Of a stretch of 64,000 nucleotides of DNA, positions 18,322 through 27,592 are shown piece by piece (within the stretch, counting starts at the first letter, position 1; each line of letters starts with the position of its first letter). The stretch spans positions 1 through 64,000 of the forward strand of contig NZ_JXJP01000003.1 of assembly GCF_000826645.1 (NCBI RefSeq), read 5' to 3'. The position numbers were made by a program, and so were the translations under genes. Under the pieces are notes generated by a model. That model did not search any database and was not told the origin of the DNA. It saw nothing but the letters and a program-made list of their open reading frames with translations. This DNA comes from Psychroserpens mesophilus. GTDB lineage: Bacteria > Bacteroidota > Bacteroidia > Flavobacteriales > Flavobacteriaceae.

Positions 18322-19347
18322 TTAGCTATTATGAATTTTCAATAAGGTATTCAAAATCATTTTTTCTGAATCTACATAGTTATTATAATATTTATAGTTT
18401 TCAAACATCATATCCTGCATTTTGACTTTATCATTTAACAGACTATGAATATTAGCGATTAATTCTTCAGTGTTACTAAAGCTTAAATAATTTTTATCCT
18501 TTTTGAAATCACCAGGTAAGCCATAATGAAGTGGTTCAGAAATAATAGCTCTTGATGCCGCTGTATATTCGGCAAATTTCCAACCTGTAGAATTATGTAG
18601 ACCTGTAGTTGCTATACAAATGTTATGCGTCTTAATAGCATTTAAGAAGTTTTGTTTTTTGGTAATTTTAAATGGAACCAATATATCTTTAGCGATGCGC
18701 TGGGAATATTCGTCAATTTGAATACCTCCAGTAAATTGCGCTCCAAATTCGGATTTACAAGCGCGAACAAAATTCATTCTATCCGTATTAATTTGGCGTC
18801 TTTGTTCCTTTAATTCATCTGAATTAACTTGATCAGGATTCCATAAACCACATAAAAATAAAATTTTATTGTCAGGGTTCTTAAACGGAGGGTATTCATA
18901 AGTATGTAGTTTGAAGGTGTCCTTTTTAATGTTTTGTTTCACAAAAGCTTTTACTCTCTCTGGAAGAGTCAAAGGATAAGTACCTTCATAATCAAATGGG
19001 TAATTTAAGCCTAAAGGATACAATTTGCCTTTTCTTAAATGGTCTTGAAGTTCTGGTTTGAAACTACGTTTAAAATAAAAATCACATTCTAAATTAGAGG
19101 TAAAGTAATTAAGATTTTCTTCTAAGCTTCCGTCTGTCCAATTTAATCCATCTAAGGTATCGTAGATAAGCGTGTATTTATTATTAACTATGACTTTAAT
19201 AACAGGTTTGCTATGCTCCAGCTTAATACGTTTGGACTTCAATGTGATGAGTCCCTTCTTATTCAGTCTTGCAAAGCCATCATAAATTTGAGTAAGGTGA
19301 GGAGACGGACAGAATTCTATCTCACAATTAAATAGAGGTTTAAGCAT
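18322..19347 (-). CDS. GT-B-like glycosyltransferase, uncharacterised
   Basis: A 341-residue protein, probably soluble. The C-terminal third carries a glycosyltransferase-like nucleotide-sugar half: NICIATTGLHNSTGWKFAEY then ASRAIISEPLHYGLPG, followed by NTEELIANIHSLL, as in Glyco_trans_1-like (CgeB-like) domains. The N-terminal half (ILFLCGLWNPDQV, KLHTYEYPPF) is unusual and I cannot place it in a family. It is the first minus-strand gene of the glycan locus and may form its own unit, 215 bp before the flippase. Function in adding a sugar is inferred from fold-like motifs and context only. Confidence 0.6.
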   Translation of the reverse strand: MLKPLFNCEIEFCPSPHLTQIYDGFARLNKKGLITLKSKRIKLEHSKPVIKVIVNNKYTLIYDTLDGLNWTDGSLEENLNYFTSNLECDFYFKRSFKPELQDHLRKGKLYPLGLNYPFDYEGTYPLTLPERVKAFVKQNIKKDTFKLHTYEYPPFKNPDNKILFLCGLWNPDQVNSDELKEQRRQINTDRMNFVRACKSEFGAQFTGGIQIDEYSQRIAKDILVPFKITKKQNFLNAIKTHNICIATTGLHNSTGWKFAEYTAASRAIISEPLHYGLPGDFKKDKNYLSFSNTEELIANIHSLLNDKVKMQDMMFENYKYYNNYVDSEKMILNTLLKIHNS

Positions 19348-19689
19348 ATAGTGGTTTTAAGGGCAAAAGTTATGGTTTATTTTATTAGTATTCTAAAATT
19401 TAATGAATTTGAGTTCTTTTTTTTTGATATAGGCAATAGATAATCAGTTGTTTATGAGTTTAAATGTTTAATGCCATCATTATTTTTTATGAGCTCGACA
19501 TCTTTATTCTTATTTAGCCCGTATATAAATTATCGATAAACTACCAAAATGTACAGTTCAATTACATTTGTAAGAAAATTATGTAATAAAATTACACTTT
19601 ATCGAATAATATATACTTTAAACGTTAAATATCATAAATAATATATAGATTGCTCTCAATTAATTAATAGCCCCAAATATTAATAGCTT
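19348..19689. other. 342-bp divergent intergenic region
   Basis: Separates the minus-strand GT-like gene from the plus-strand pectate lyase gene. It is very AT-rich with no ORF of note. On the plus strand TACATTTG at 19563-19570 is a possible -7 box. On the minus strand a near-match TAACTTTTG lies about 15-25 bp before the GT-like ATG. No strong terminator-like or repeated element was seen. Confidence 0.45.
19563..19570 (+). promoter_or_regulatory. Candidate -7 box upstream of the pectate lyase gene
   Basis: TACATTTG fits TAnnTTTG. It would leave a long AT-rich leader of about 110 nt before the ATG at 19690. There is no clear -33 partner, so this is weak. Confidence 0.3.
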
Positions 19690-22600
19690 ATGAAATCCCC
19701 AAATCTAGCTAACCATACTTTTGGTTTTAGCAATAATATTGTAAAAAAACTAACTTACTTTTTCATATTTTTTATCGCACTTTCAAGCTTCTCTCAGCCT
19801 ACGAAAGCATTTCCAAATGTACAAGGTGCAGGTAGTTACGTTACAGGTGGTCGAGGTGGCATTGTAGTTAAAGTGACTAACCTTAATAATTCCGGTGCTG
19901 GTAGTTTGCGGAATGCACTTATGATGACAGTGCCTCGAATTATTGTATTTGAAGTTAGTGGAACCATAGTGTTAACATCTGCAATAGAGCTTATTGAGGA
20001 AAACTCAAACTTCACTGTTGCCGGACAAACAGCTCCTGAAGGTGGAATCACAATCAGTAATCATCTTATTCAAATGGGTGGCGGTTATAACAGACCTGCT
20101 CAGCCATGCAACAATGCTATCTGGAGATATGTACGTTTTAGAAACGGACGATATAATGGTCAGCCAGATGTTAGAGAACACAATGGGTTTCTATCATCAG
20201 GTTGTGACGGATTAGTATTTGATCACTGTTCTTTCAGTTTTTGTGATGACCAAGCTATTGCTATGGGTGGAGATTGGGGACCTTTACAAGATATCACGAT
20301 TCAAAATTGTGTGTTTTCTGAAAATGCAACAGGAATCATTGTTGGTTTAAATCCTAATTATCCTACAGGAAATATGACATCTATCAATAATTTATTTGTT
20401 GATCAAGGACACAGAACTCCAAATGTAGGAGGTGGCCTGCAGTATGATATCATTAATAATGTGTTTTTTAATTGGGGCTCACGTTTAACTAATGCAAATT
20501 CTAGTAGCCCAGAAATCAATTTTATTGGTAATTATTTACAACCAGGAAATCATACATTAAATGGTAGTGCTAACAAAGTACAAAATATTGTACCAAGCAT
20601 TTATACCGCTAATAATTATCATTCTACTTATTATCCAATACCACAGGAAGATGACAGAAATCTGTGGCAAAATTTCTATACTAATTCAAACTTGTCAAAT
20701 GCTTACTTTACTACGACAATACATCCATTAATTGAAAACCCAACAATTACCAGTGCACAAGAAGCATATGATAATGTATTAGCAAACGTAGGAGCCAATA
20801 AGTTTTTAAATGCTGATGGAAGTTATGGAACGTATAGAGATAGTTTTGATGTTTTAAAGATTAACAATGTGCAGAATAATGTTAGTTCAGATCCTTTTAA
20901 CAAAAACTGGACCATGCCTACATTACCACTTAATTCAAGACCTTCTAATTATGATACAGATAATGATGGAATGGCAGATCTTTGGGAAACTAATACCTTC
21001 GGAAATTTAACAAGAACGGCTAATGGCGATGAAGATGGTGATGGTTATACGAATATTGAAGAATTTTTAAACGGAACTGATACGGAGTCTAATATTGTAT
21101 TTCAAGTAGAAGCTGGAGATGATATCACTATTTGCGAAGGTGAAACAGCTACTTTGACTGCTTCTGAAGCTGATTCTTATACATGGACTCCAGGAAATAT
21201 GACTGGAGCTTCAGTAGATGTAAATCCAACGAACACGACGACCTATACAGTTACAGGAAATCATTCTGACGGAAGTACTACAACCGATACAGTAGTTGTT
21301 ACAGTTAACGCACTTCCAGTGGCTAATGCAGGATCAGATGTTGAAATCTGTCAAGGTGCGTCAGTGACAATAACAGCTTCTGGTGGTACAAGTTATTTGT
21401 GGAGTACAGGACAAACTTCAGAAAGTATCACTGTTAGTCCTAATACAACGAGTACATATAGTGTAGAGGCCATCCAAAATGGTTGTTCAAGTGAATTAGA
21501 TGAAGTAATAGTTACAGTTAATCCTTTACCTAATGTTGATGCAGGATTAGACCTCACTATAAATTATGGCGACTCTATTGAATTAACAGCAACGGGAGCA
21601 GATTCGTACGTATGGAGTACTGGTGAAACTACGCAGAGTATTACTGTTAGTCCAACCATTGAAACAACTTATACTGTTACAGGTACCATTGACTCCTGCG
21701 AAAATACAGACTCGGTAACGGTTTTTCTTATCGGCAACGAAGTAGTTGCCAATGCAGGAGAGGATCAAACGATTTGCAATGGATCAGAAATTACATTAAC
21801 CGCTACAGGAGGAGCTGCTTATGTGTGGAACACTGGAGAGACCACTGCGAGCATTAATGTTAATCCGTCAAATACAACAACCTACACAGTCACAGCTTTT
21901 GATAGTACTGGTACCGTTTCAGATACCGATGATGTAACCGTAACGGTAAATACATTGCCTAGTGTAGATGCAGGAATTGATGTATCGATTACAGAAGGTG
22001 AAAGCACAACACTTACAGCAAGTGGAGCAGATACATATCTGTGGAATACAGGAGCAACAACTCCAATTATCGAAGTGAGTCCAACAATTACAACAACATA
22101 TTTCGTCACAGGATTTTCTAATGGTTGTGAAGCAACAGATGAGGTTACAGTAACAGTAGAAACAGAAACTGTAGTTGCTAATGCAGGAGCAGATCAAACC
22201 ATTTGCGAAGGAGAAGTAGTAACCTTAACCGCTTCAGGAGGATCAACGTATCAGTGGAGCACAGGAGATACAAGTCCGAGTATCGAAGTTAGTCCGAATA
22301 CAACAACAACATATACAGTAACAGTTTTCAACAGTTTAGGCACAGCTTCAGATAACGATGATGTTACTGTAACTGTAAATACATTGCCAAGTGTAGATGC
22401 AGGCATTGATGTGACGATTATAGAAGGCGAAAGCACAACACTTACAGCAAGTGGAGCAGATACTTATCTGTGGAATACAGGAGAAACAACTCCAAGCATT
22501 GAAGTAAATCCGACGAGTACAACCACCTATTCTGTAACCGGATTTTCAAATGGCTGTGAAGCAACAGATGAGGTTACAGTAACAGTAGAAACTGAAACTG

Positions 22601-25242
22601 TAGTTGCTAATGCAGGAGCAGATCAAACCATTTGCGAAGGAGAAGTAGTAACCTTAACCGCTTCAGGAGGATCAACTTACGAGTGGAGTACAGGAGAAAC
22701 TACTGCAAGTATTGAGGTTAGTCCGAATACAACAACAACATATACAGTAACGGTTTTTAATGGTTTAGGCACAGCTTCAGATACCGATGAAGTTACAGTA
22801 ACTGTAAATGCATTACCAAGTGTAGATGCAGGCATTGATGTCACAATTACAGAAGGTGAAAGCACAACACTTACAGCAAGTGGAGCAGATACTTATCTGT
22901 GGAATACAGGAGCAACAACTCCAATTATCGAAGTGAGTCCGACGAGTACAACAACATATTTCGTCACAGGATTTTCAAATGGCTGTGAAGCAACAGATGA
23001 GGTTACAGTAACAGTAGAAACGGAAACAGTAGTTGCTAATGCTGGAGGAGATCAAACCATTTGTGAAGGTGAAGCAATAACTTTAACCGCTTCAGGAGGA
23101 TCAACTTACGAGTGGAGCACAGGAGATACAAGTCCGAGTATCGAAGTTAGTCCGAATACAACTACGACATATACAGTAACAGTTTTCAACAGCTTAGGCA
23201 CAGCTTCAGATACCGATGATGTAATAGTAACGGTAAATGCACTACCAAGTGTAGATGCAGGCATTGATGTCACAATTACAGAAGGCGAAAGCACAACACT
23301 CACAGCATCAGGAGCAGATTCCTATGTTTGGAGTACAGGAGCAACGGCTCCAAGTATAGAAGTGAATCCGACGAGTACAACAACATATTCTGTTACAGGA
23401 TTTTCAAATGGCTGTGAAGCAACAGATGAGGTTACAGTAACAGTAGAAACGGAAACAGTAGTTGCTAATGCAGGAGCAGATCAAACCATTTGTGAAGGTG
23501 AAGCAGTAATTTTAACCGCTTCAGGAGGATCAACTTACGAGTGGAGTACAGGAGAAACTACTGCAAGTATTGAGGTTAGTCCGAATACAACAACAACATA
23601 TACAGTAACAGTTTTCAACACTTTAGGCACAGCTTCAGATACGGATGATGTAACCGTAACTGTAAATGCATTGCCAAGTGTCGATGCAGGCATTGATATT
23701 ACAATCACAGAAGGCGAAAGCACAACACTTACAGTAAGTGGAGCAGATACATATCAGTGGAATACAGGAGAAACAACTCCAAGCATTGAAGTAAATCCGA
23801 CGAGTACAACCACCTATTCTGTAACCGGATTTTCAAATGGCTGTGAAGCAACAGATGAGGTTACAGTAACAGTAGAAACTGAAACTGTAGTTGCTAATGC
23901 AGGAGCAGATCAAACCATTTGCGAAGGAGAAGTAGTAACCTTAACCGCTTCAGGAGGATCAACGTATCAGTGGAGCACAGGAGAAACAAGTCCGAGTATC
24001 GAAGTTAGTCCGAATACAACAACAACATATTCAGTCACAGCTTTCAACAGTTTAGGCACAGCTTCAGATAACGATGATGTTACTGTAACTGTAAATACAT
24101 TGCCAAGTGTCGATGCAGGCATTGATATTACAATCACAGAAGGTGAAAGCACAACACTTACAGCAACAGGAGCAGATTCCTATGTTTGGAGTACAGGAGC
24201 AACGGCTCAAAGTATAGTAGTTAATCCTTTACAAACAACACTTTACACAGTTACAGGATTCTTAAATGGCTGTGAAGCGACTGACGAGGTTATAGTAACT
24301 GTAGAACCAATTATATTTACAGCTAGTGCAGGTGAAGATCAATTTATATGTGAAGGCACTTCAACAATACTTACGGCTTCTGAAGGTGATGCCTATTTGT
24401 GGAGTACAGGAGAAACTACTCAAAGTATAGAAGTGAATCCTTGGGCTTCAGAAACTTATACTGTAACTGTTTTTGAAGGTAATGAACAAGCTCAAGATGA
24501 TGTTACCGTTTTTGTAAATTTAAATCCGAATGTTGTTATTATGAATGGTGGAGAGGTCACTATTTTGGAAGGTGAATTTATAACACTTTCAGCTAGTGGA
24601 GCTAATTCTTATGAGTGGAATAATGGTGCGACACAACCTAACATAGCAGTTAGTCCATCGGCATCAACAATCTATTCGGTAACAGGTTACATTAACAATT
24701 GTTCAGATCAGAAATCGGTAACAGTAAATGTAGTAGAAACCGTTGAAGCTTATGCTGGTGAAGATGTATTTGTTTGTCTAAATGAAACTGTAACACTTAC
24801 AGCAAATGGCGGAGAAGAATACTTATGGAGTACAGGTGAAACGACTCAAAGTATTAATGTAACGCCTGGTGAAGATACCGAATATTCTGTATTAGTGTAT
24901 AACGCATTATCTTCAGATGAGGCAACAGTGATGGTATTTGTTGATGATTGCGAACCAGAAGAAATTCCTCAGGTTGAACAAGCATTCGACTTTTTAATAT
25001 TCCAGGACACAACAGCCGATGTACTTAAAGTTAAAATTTCAGGTATGGATCGAGTGGACGTAGATCAACTTGTAATATATGATATGTCTGGAAAAGTTCT
25101 TCATAGAGAGCAAATAAAAACGAATACGAGTGCTCAGTCTCTAGATAAAGAGATTGACTGTTCTCAATTTCCGAGAGGCATTTATATCGTAAGATTAGTT
25201 TACGATGATACAGAATTATTAAAGAAAATCCCGATAAGATAA
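19690..25242 (+). CDS. Giant T9SS-secreted PL1-like pectate lyase with 18 Ig-like repeats
   Basis: A 1850-residue exported protein. The signal peptide ends near residue 36 (FIALSSFSQ). A right-handed beta-helix pectate lyase-like domain spans about 40-415 (VQGAGSYVTGGRGG, NGFLSSGCDGLVFDHCSFSF, FFNWGSR). Two calcium-loop motifs follow (DTDNDGMADLWE near 420, DEDGDGYTNIEEF near 447). From about 473 to 1757 there are 18 Ig-like modules of about 71 residues, each with a conserved [LVEQ]W[SN]TG turn. The C-terminus from about 1758, with VYDMSGK-like and RGIYIVRL motifs, is a T9SS type A sorting domain. It probably degrades pectin- or algal-type polymers at the cell surface. Exact substrate and activity are not proven: the beta-helix motif is DHCSFSFCDDQ rather than the common DHCS-SWS-DE form. 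Confidence 0.85.
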   Translation: MKSPNLANHTFGFSNNIVKKLTYFFIFFIALSSFSQPTKAFPNVQGAGSYVTGGRGGIVVKVTNLNNSGAGSLRNALMMTVPRIIVFEVSGTIVLTSAIELIEENSNFTVAGQTAPEGGITISNHLIQMGGGYNRPAQPCNNAIWRYVRFRNGRYNGQPDVREHNGFLSSGCDGLVFDHCSFSFCDDQAIAMGGDWGPLQDITIQNCVFSENATGIIVGLNPNYPTGNMTSINNLFVDQGHRTPNVGGGLQYDIINNVFFNWGSRLTNANSSSPEINFIGNYLQPGNHTLNGSANKVQNIVPSIYTANNYHSTYYPIPQEDDRNLWQNFYTNSNLSNAYFTTTIHPLIENPTITSAQEAYDNVLANVGANKFLNADGSYGTYRDSFDVLKINNVQNNVSSDPFNKNWTMPTLPLNSRPSNYDTDNDGMADLWETNTFGNLTRTANGDEDGDGYTNIEEFLNGTDTESNIVFQVEAGDDITICEGETATLTASEADSYTWTPGNMTGASVDVNPTNTTTYTVTGNHSDGSTTTDTVVVTVNALPVANAGSDVEICQGASVTITASGGTSYLWSTGQTSESITVSPNTTSTYSVEAIQNGCSSELDEVIVTVNPLPNVDAGLDLTINYGDSIELTATGADSYVWSTGETTQSITVSPTIETTYTVTGTIDSCENTDSVTVFLIGNEVVANAGEDQTICNGSEITLTATGGAAYVWNTGETTASINVNPSNTTTYTVTAFDSTGTVSDTDDVTVTVNTLPSVDAGIDVSITEGESTTLTASGADTYLWNTGATTPIIEVSPTITTTYFVTGFSNGCEATDEVTVTVETETVVANAGADQTICEGEVVTLTASGGSTYQWSTGDTSPSIEVSPNTTTTYTVTVFNSLGTASDNDDVTVTVNTLPSVDAGIDVTIIEGESTTLTASGADTYLWNTGETTPSIEVNPTSTTTYSVTGFSNGCEATDEVTVTVETETVVANAGADQTICEGEVVTLTASGGSTYEWSTGETTASIEVSPNTTTTYTVTVFNGLGTASDTDEVTVTVNALPSVDAGIDVTITEGESTTLTASGADTYLWNTGATTPIIEVSPTSTTTYFVTGFSNGCEATDEVTVTVETETVVANAGGDQTICEGEAITLTASGGSTYEWSTGDTSPSIEVSPNTTTTYTVTVFNSLGTASDTDDVIVTVNALPSVDAGIDVTITEGESTTLTASGADSYVWSTGATAPSIEVNPTSTTTYSVTGFSNGCEATDEVTVTVETETVVANAGADQTICEGEAVILTASGGSTYEWSTGETTASIEVSPNTTTTYTVTVFNTLGTASDTDDVTVTVNALPSVDAGIDITITEGESTTLTVSGADTYQWNTGETTPSIEVNPTSTTTYSVTGFSNGCEATDEVTVTVETETVVANAGADQTICEGEVVTLTASGGSTYQWSTGETSPSIEVSPNTTTTYSVTAFNSLGTASDNDDVTVTVNTLPSVDAGIDITITEGESTTLTATGADSYVWSTGATAQSIVVNPLQTTLYTVTGFLNGCEATDEVIVTVEPIIFTASAGEDQFICEGTSTILTASEGDAYLWSTGETTQSIEVNPWASETYTVTVFEGNEQAQDDVTVFVNLNPNVVIMNGGEVTILEGEFITLSASGANSYEWNNGATQPNIAVSPSASTIYSVTGYINNCSDQKSVTVNVVETVEAYAGEDVFVCLNETVTLTANGGEEYLWSTGETTQSINVTPGEDTEYSVLVYNALSSDEATVMVFVDDCEPEEIPQVEQAFDFLIFQDTTADVLKVKISGMDRVDVDQLVIYDMSGKVLHREQIKTNTSAQSLDKEIDCSQFPRGIYIVRLVYDDTELLKKIPIR
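21742..24744 (+). repeat. 429-bp tandem repeats inside the pectate lyase gene
   Basis: The unit beginning GTAGTTGCTAATGCAGGAG recurs at 21742, 22171, 22600, 23029, 23458, 23887 and, diverged, at 24316: exactly 429 bp each time. One unit encodes 143 residues, or two Ig-like modules. Copies from 22171 to 23886 are nearly identical at the DNA level, with patchwork differences, as expected from recent unequal recombination or gene conversion. The first and last copies are more diverged. Confidence 0.95.
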
Positions 25243-25262
25243 TTTTAATTTATGTTAGTCTT

Positions 25263-25299
25263 ATGCCAATATATTCTTTAGAATGTGTTGGCATTTTTT
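25263..25299 (+). terminator. Intrinsic terminator after the pectate lyase gene
   Basis: ATGCCAA at 25263-25269 pairs with TTGGCAT at 25288-25294. A second inner stem ATTC/GAAT lies between them, and a T-run follows. It lies 20 bp after the stop at 25242 and points along the plus strand. Confidence 0.7.
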
Positions 25300-25314
25300 A
25301 TTGAGGAAAATTGA

Positions 25315-25692
25315 CTAATTCTTTACAAATTCTAAAGACAAAATTGTTGCTGTCGAATCACAATTTTTGACAAGCATCTCTAAGTCTTTGTTTTTGTAGG
25401 TGTTTTCAATAAGGTAAGTTTTACAGCCATCAGTTTTAGTGTCGCTTTCTGAAAAATTAACGTCTCCTGTTTTTATAAGGTTGCTCACGTCTAATGTATC
25501 TAAGCTGTAAGTATTCATGGTTACCATTGCAACATCAGTATATGTTTTCTTTTTTTTGGAAATGTTTTTGATGGTTCTGGCGTTTGGGCTATAATCGCAT
25601 GATGTTTTTTTTCCGCTGAGAAAAAAGGCAAGGACTACGAGTCCGATAGAAAAGCCGCCTAAGTAGTAGCCAATTCGGTGTATTAATTTCAT
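25315..25692 (-). CDS. Small membrane-anchored flavobacterial protein, function unknown
   Basis: A 125-residue protein with one N-terminal membrane segment (YYLGGFSIGLVVLAFFLSG) followed by SCDYSPNARTIKNI and a periplasmic-type domain. I recall similar flavobacterial proteins annotated with a DUF4258-type domain, but this is from memory. It is 24 bp downstream of alanine dehydrogenase on the same strand, so it is probably co-transcribed. The C-terminal half has two conserved-looking cysteines (DGCKTY, VKNCDS) that could form a disulfide. No function can be named. Confidence 0.7.
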   Translation of the reverse strand: MKLIHRIGYYLGGFSIGLVVLAFFLSGKKTSCDYSPNARTIKNISKKKKTYTDVAMVTMNTYSLDTLDVSNLIKTGDVNFSESDTKTDGCKTYLIENTYKNKDLEMLVKNCDSTATILSLEFVKN

Positions 25693-25716
25693 AATAAAGC
25701 TTAAATCTTCTGTTTT

Positions 25717-26916
25717 TTAGAAAATCAACAAATTCACATCACTGCAGTCTAAGTCAAACCAATCTGCGACCGATTTATTGGTTAAAATTCCGTGGTAAAA
25801 ATACAACCCATTTTTTAAACCACGATCAAAACGGATGGCATTTTCTATGCCACCATCTTCGGCAATTTTTAATAAATAAGGTGTAAAGATATTACTAATC
25901 GACACGGAAGCCGATCGTGAATATCTTGCAGGAATGTTAGGAACACAATAATGGGTGATACCGTTGTATTCAAATGTAGGTTTATCGTGATTAGTAACTT
26001 CGCTGGTTTCAAAGCAGCCACCCATATCTATACTAACATCGATAATCACAGCACCAGCTTTCATACTGTCAACCATTGGTTCTGTAACAATAACAGGAGA
26101 TCTGTTCTTTCCTCGGACAGCACCAATAGCCACGTCACAACGTTTTAACGCTTTGATTAAATTTTTCGGTTGTAGAGTTGAGGTGTAAATAGTTCGACCT
26201 AAATTAGATTGAATACACCGTAATTTGGTAATAGAATTATCAAATACTTTAACATTCGCGCCTAAGCCTAAGGCAGAGCGCGCAGCAAATTCGCCAACAG
26301 TTCCAGCACCTATAATTACAACCTCAACAGGAGGTACACCACTGATGTTTCCAAACATTAATCCGTTACCACCATTAACATTTGATAGTAATTCTGAAGC
26401 AATGAGTATAGAGGCAGTTCCGGCAATTTCACTCAAAGAACGAACAGCAGGATAAGCACCATCTTCATCTTTAATGAATTCGAAAGCCAAAGCTGTAATA
26501 CGTTTGGACGCCAGAGCTTGGAAATAAGATTTATGTTGCGTTTTTAATTGTAAAGCAGAAATGAGCAGCGTTTGCGGATTGATCAATTTAATTTCATCAA
26601 GAGATGGTGGTTCTACTTTAAGAATAATAGGACAGGAGTAAACTTTTGCTGTGTCTTTAGTGACTTCTGCACCAGCTTCACTGTAAGTCTTATCTTTAAA
26701 ATTAGCACCTTCACCAGCACCAGATTCAATCATCACACGATGGCCATTGGTCACTAATGCTGAGACAGCATCTGGCGTGAGGCAAACACGTTTTTCCTGG
26801 AAATAGGTTTCTTTAGGGATTCCTATAAACAGATTGCCTTTTTGTTTTAAAATTTCAAGGGTTTCTTCCTGAGGAAGTAATTGTGCTTTAGTAAAAGGAG
26901 ATCTAGATTTACTCAT
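25717..26916 (-). CDS. ald: Alanine dehydrogenase
   Basis: A 399-residue enzyme of the alanine dehydrogenase/PNT alpha family, with GIPKETYFQEKRVCLTPDA near the N-terminus, VVIIGAGTVGEFAARSAL (Rossmann NAD loop) in the middle and IIDVSIDMGGCFETS later. Compared with typical alanine dehydrogenases it carries about 30 extra N-terminal residues, as is usual in Bacteroidota members. The reaction is reversible oxidative deamination of L-alanine to pyruvate and ammonium with NAD+. It is cytosolic. It diverges from the AT-rich gene pair at 27009, and no clear promoter box was found in the 92-bp gap. Confidence 0.88.
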   Translation of the reverse strand: MSKSRSPFTKAQLLPQEETLEILKQKGNLFIGIPKETYFQEKRVCLTPDAVSALVTNGHRVMIESGAGEGANFKDKTYSEAGAEVTKDTAKVYSCPIILKVEPPSLDEIKLINPQTLLISALQLKTQHKSYFQALASKRITALAFEFIKDEDGAYPAVRSLSEIAGTASILIASELLSNVNGGNGLMFGNISGVPPVEVVIIGAGTVGEFAARSALGLGANVKVFDNSITKLRCIQSNLGRTIYTSTLQPKNLIKALKRCDVAIGAVRGKNRSPVIVTEPMVDSMKAGAVIIDVSIDMGGCFETSEVTNHDKPTFEYNGITHYCVPNIPARYSRSASVSISNIFTPYLLKIAEDGGIENAIRFDRGLKNGLYFYHGILTNKSVADWFDLDCSDVNLLIF

Positions 26917-27008
26917 GTAGCTAAAAATTGAAACTTCAAATTACAAATAATTATTTGAATTGTTAAAATAAAAATTTATATATTAGATGTAGATAATTTT
27001 CTATAACT

Positions 27009-27581
27009 ATGATAGAGTTTAAACTTAAAGATATAATAATAATATTTATAATATTAGGTATAACTTTTGGGTATTTTTTAGATGATTTAATATTAGATTA
27101 TGATGGTAATAAGTTTGAGTTTTATGACGTAGAGAACTTAATCTACCATTCAAAAATGAAAATTCTAATTATTATAATTTGTCTTGTTTGGTATTTCACT
27201 TGTAAACATTGGTGGAAATCATCTATTTTAGTGATAATTACTATTGAATTACTTAAATTAATAAGTATTTTCAATCCGAATCAATTTCATGTTGATCGAA
27301 TAGAGTATTTAACAAGTTTACCAATCACAATACCTATCATTCTGTTATTATTATTTATATCAAAAAAAATAAGTAATTATAATTTAGCTAAGGATTTGAA
27401 ATTTCATTTGGACGTTGAAATTGACCACTTGTTTTTTGAACTTTACGAAGATAAAAACAACGAAATATGTCAGTTAAATAAAAAGCTAAATGAGCTAAGA
27501 AAGGAAAAATCTACCAATGTTAAAGATGTCAAATATTTAGAAGAACTTATTTCTCTTAGAAATGAATTTTATAAAATTTAA
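27009..27581 (+). CDS. Small four-helix membrane protein, unknown family (paralogue 1)
   Basis: A 190-residue protein with about four hydrophobic helices and a cytoplasmic-type charged tail of about 60 residues. After the second helix it has WYFTCKHWW, a motif of the form W-[YF]-[FL]-T-C-x-H-x-W that also occurs in the proteins at 27593 and 28744. The tail (LNELRKEKS, YLEELISLRNEFYKI) resembles the tail of the next protein (LSDLNKEKE, YLIKLIALRDQISI). The DNA is more AT-rich than the flanks. Start ATG at 27009. I do not recognise a named domain. It probably forms a two-gene unit with 27593, with an 11-bp gap. Confidence 0.65.
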   Translation: MIEFKLKDIIIIFIILGITFGYFLDDLILDYDGNKFEFYDVENLIYHSKMKILIIIICLVWYFTCKHWWKSSILVIITIELLKLISIFNPNQFHVDRIEYLTSLPITIPIILLLLFISKKISNYNLAKDLKFHLDVEIDHLFFELYEDKNNEICQLNKKLNELRKEKSTNVKDVKYLEELISLRNEFYKI

Positions 27582-27592
27582 CAAGTATTAAG

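Noticed and set aside
18225-18425. Plus-strand ORF overlapping the GT-like gene end
   Set aside because: Amino-acid makeup is what AT-rich non-coding DNA gives, and it runs into the 3' end of a convincing gene.
21919-24152. Regular series of minus-strand open frames of 60-90 residues at 429-bp steps
   Set aside because: They mirror the tandem repeats of the pectate lyase gene and have no start signals or independent features.
21742-24744. CRISPR-like repeated array
   Set aside because: The unit is 429 bp, fully coding in one frame and without spacers, so it is a protein repeat.
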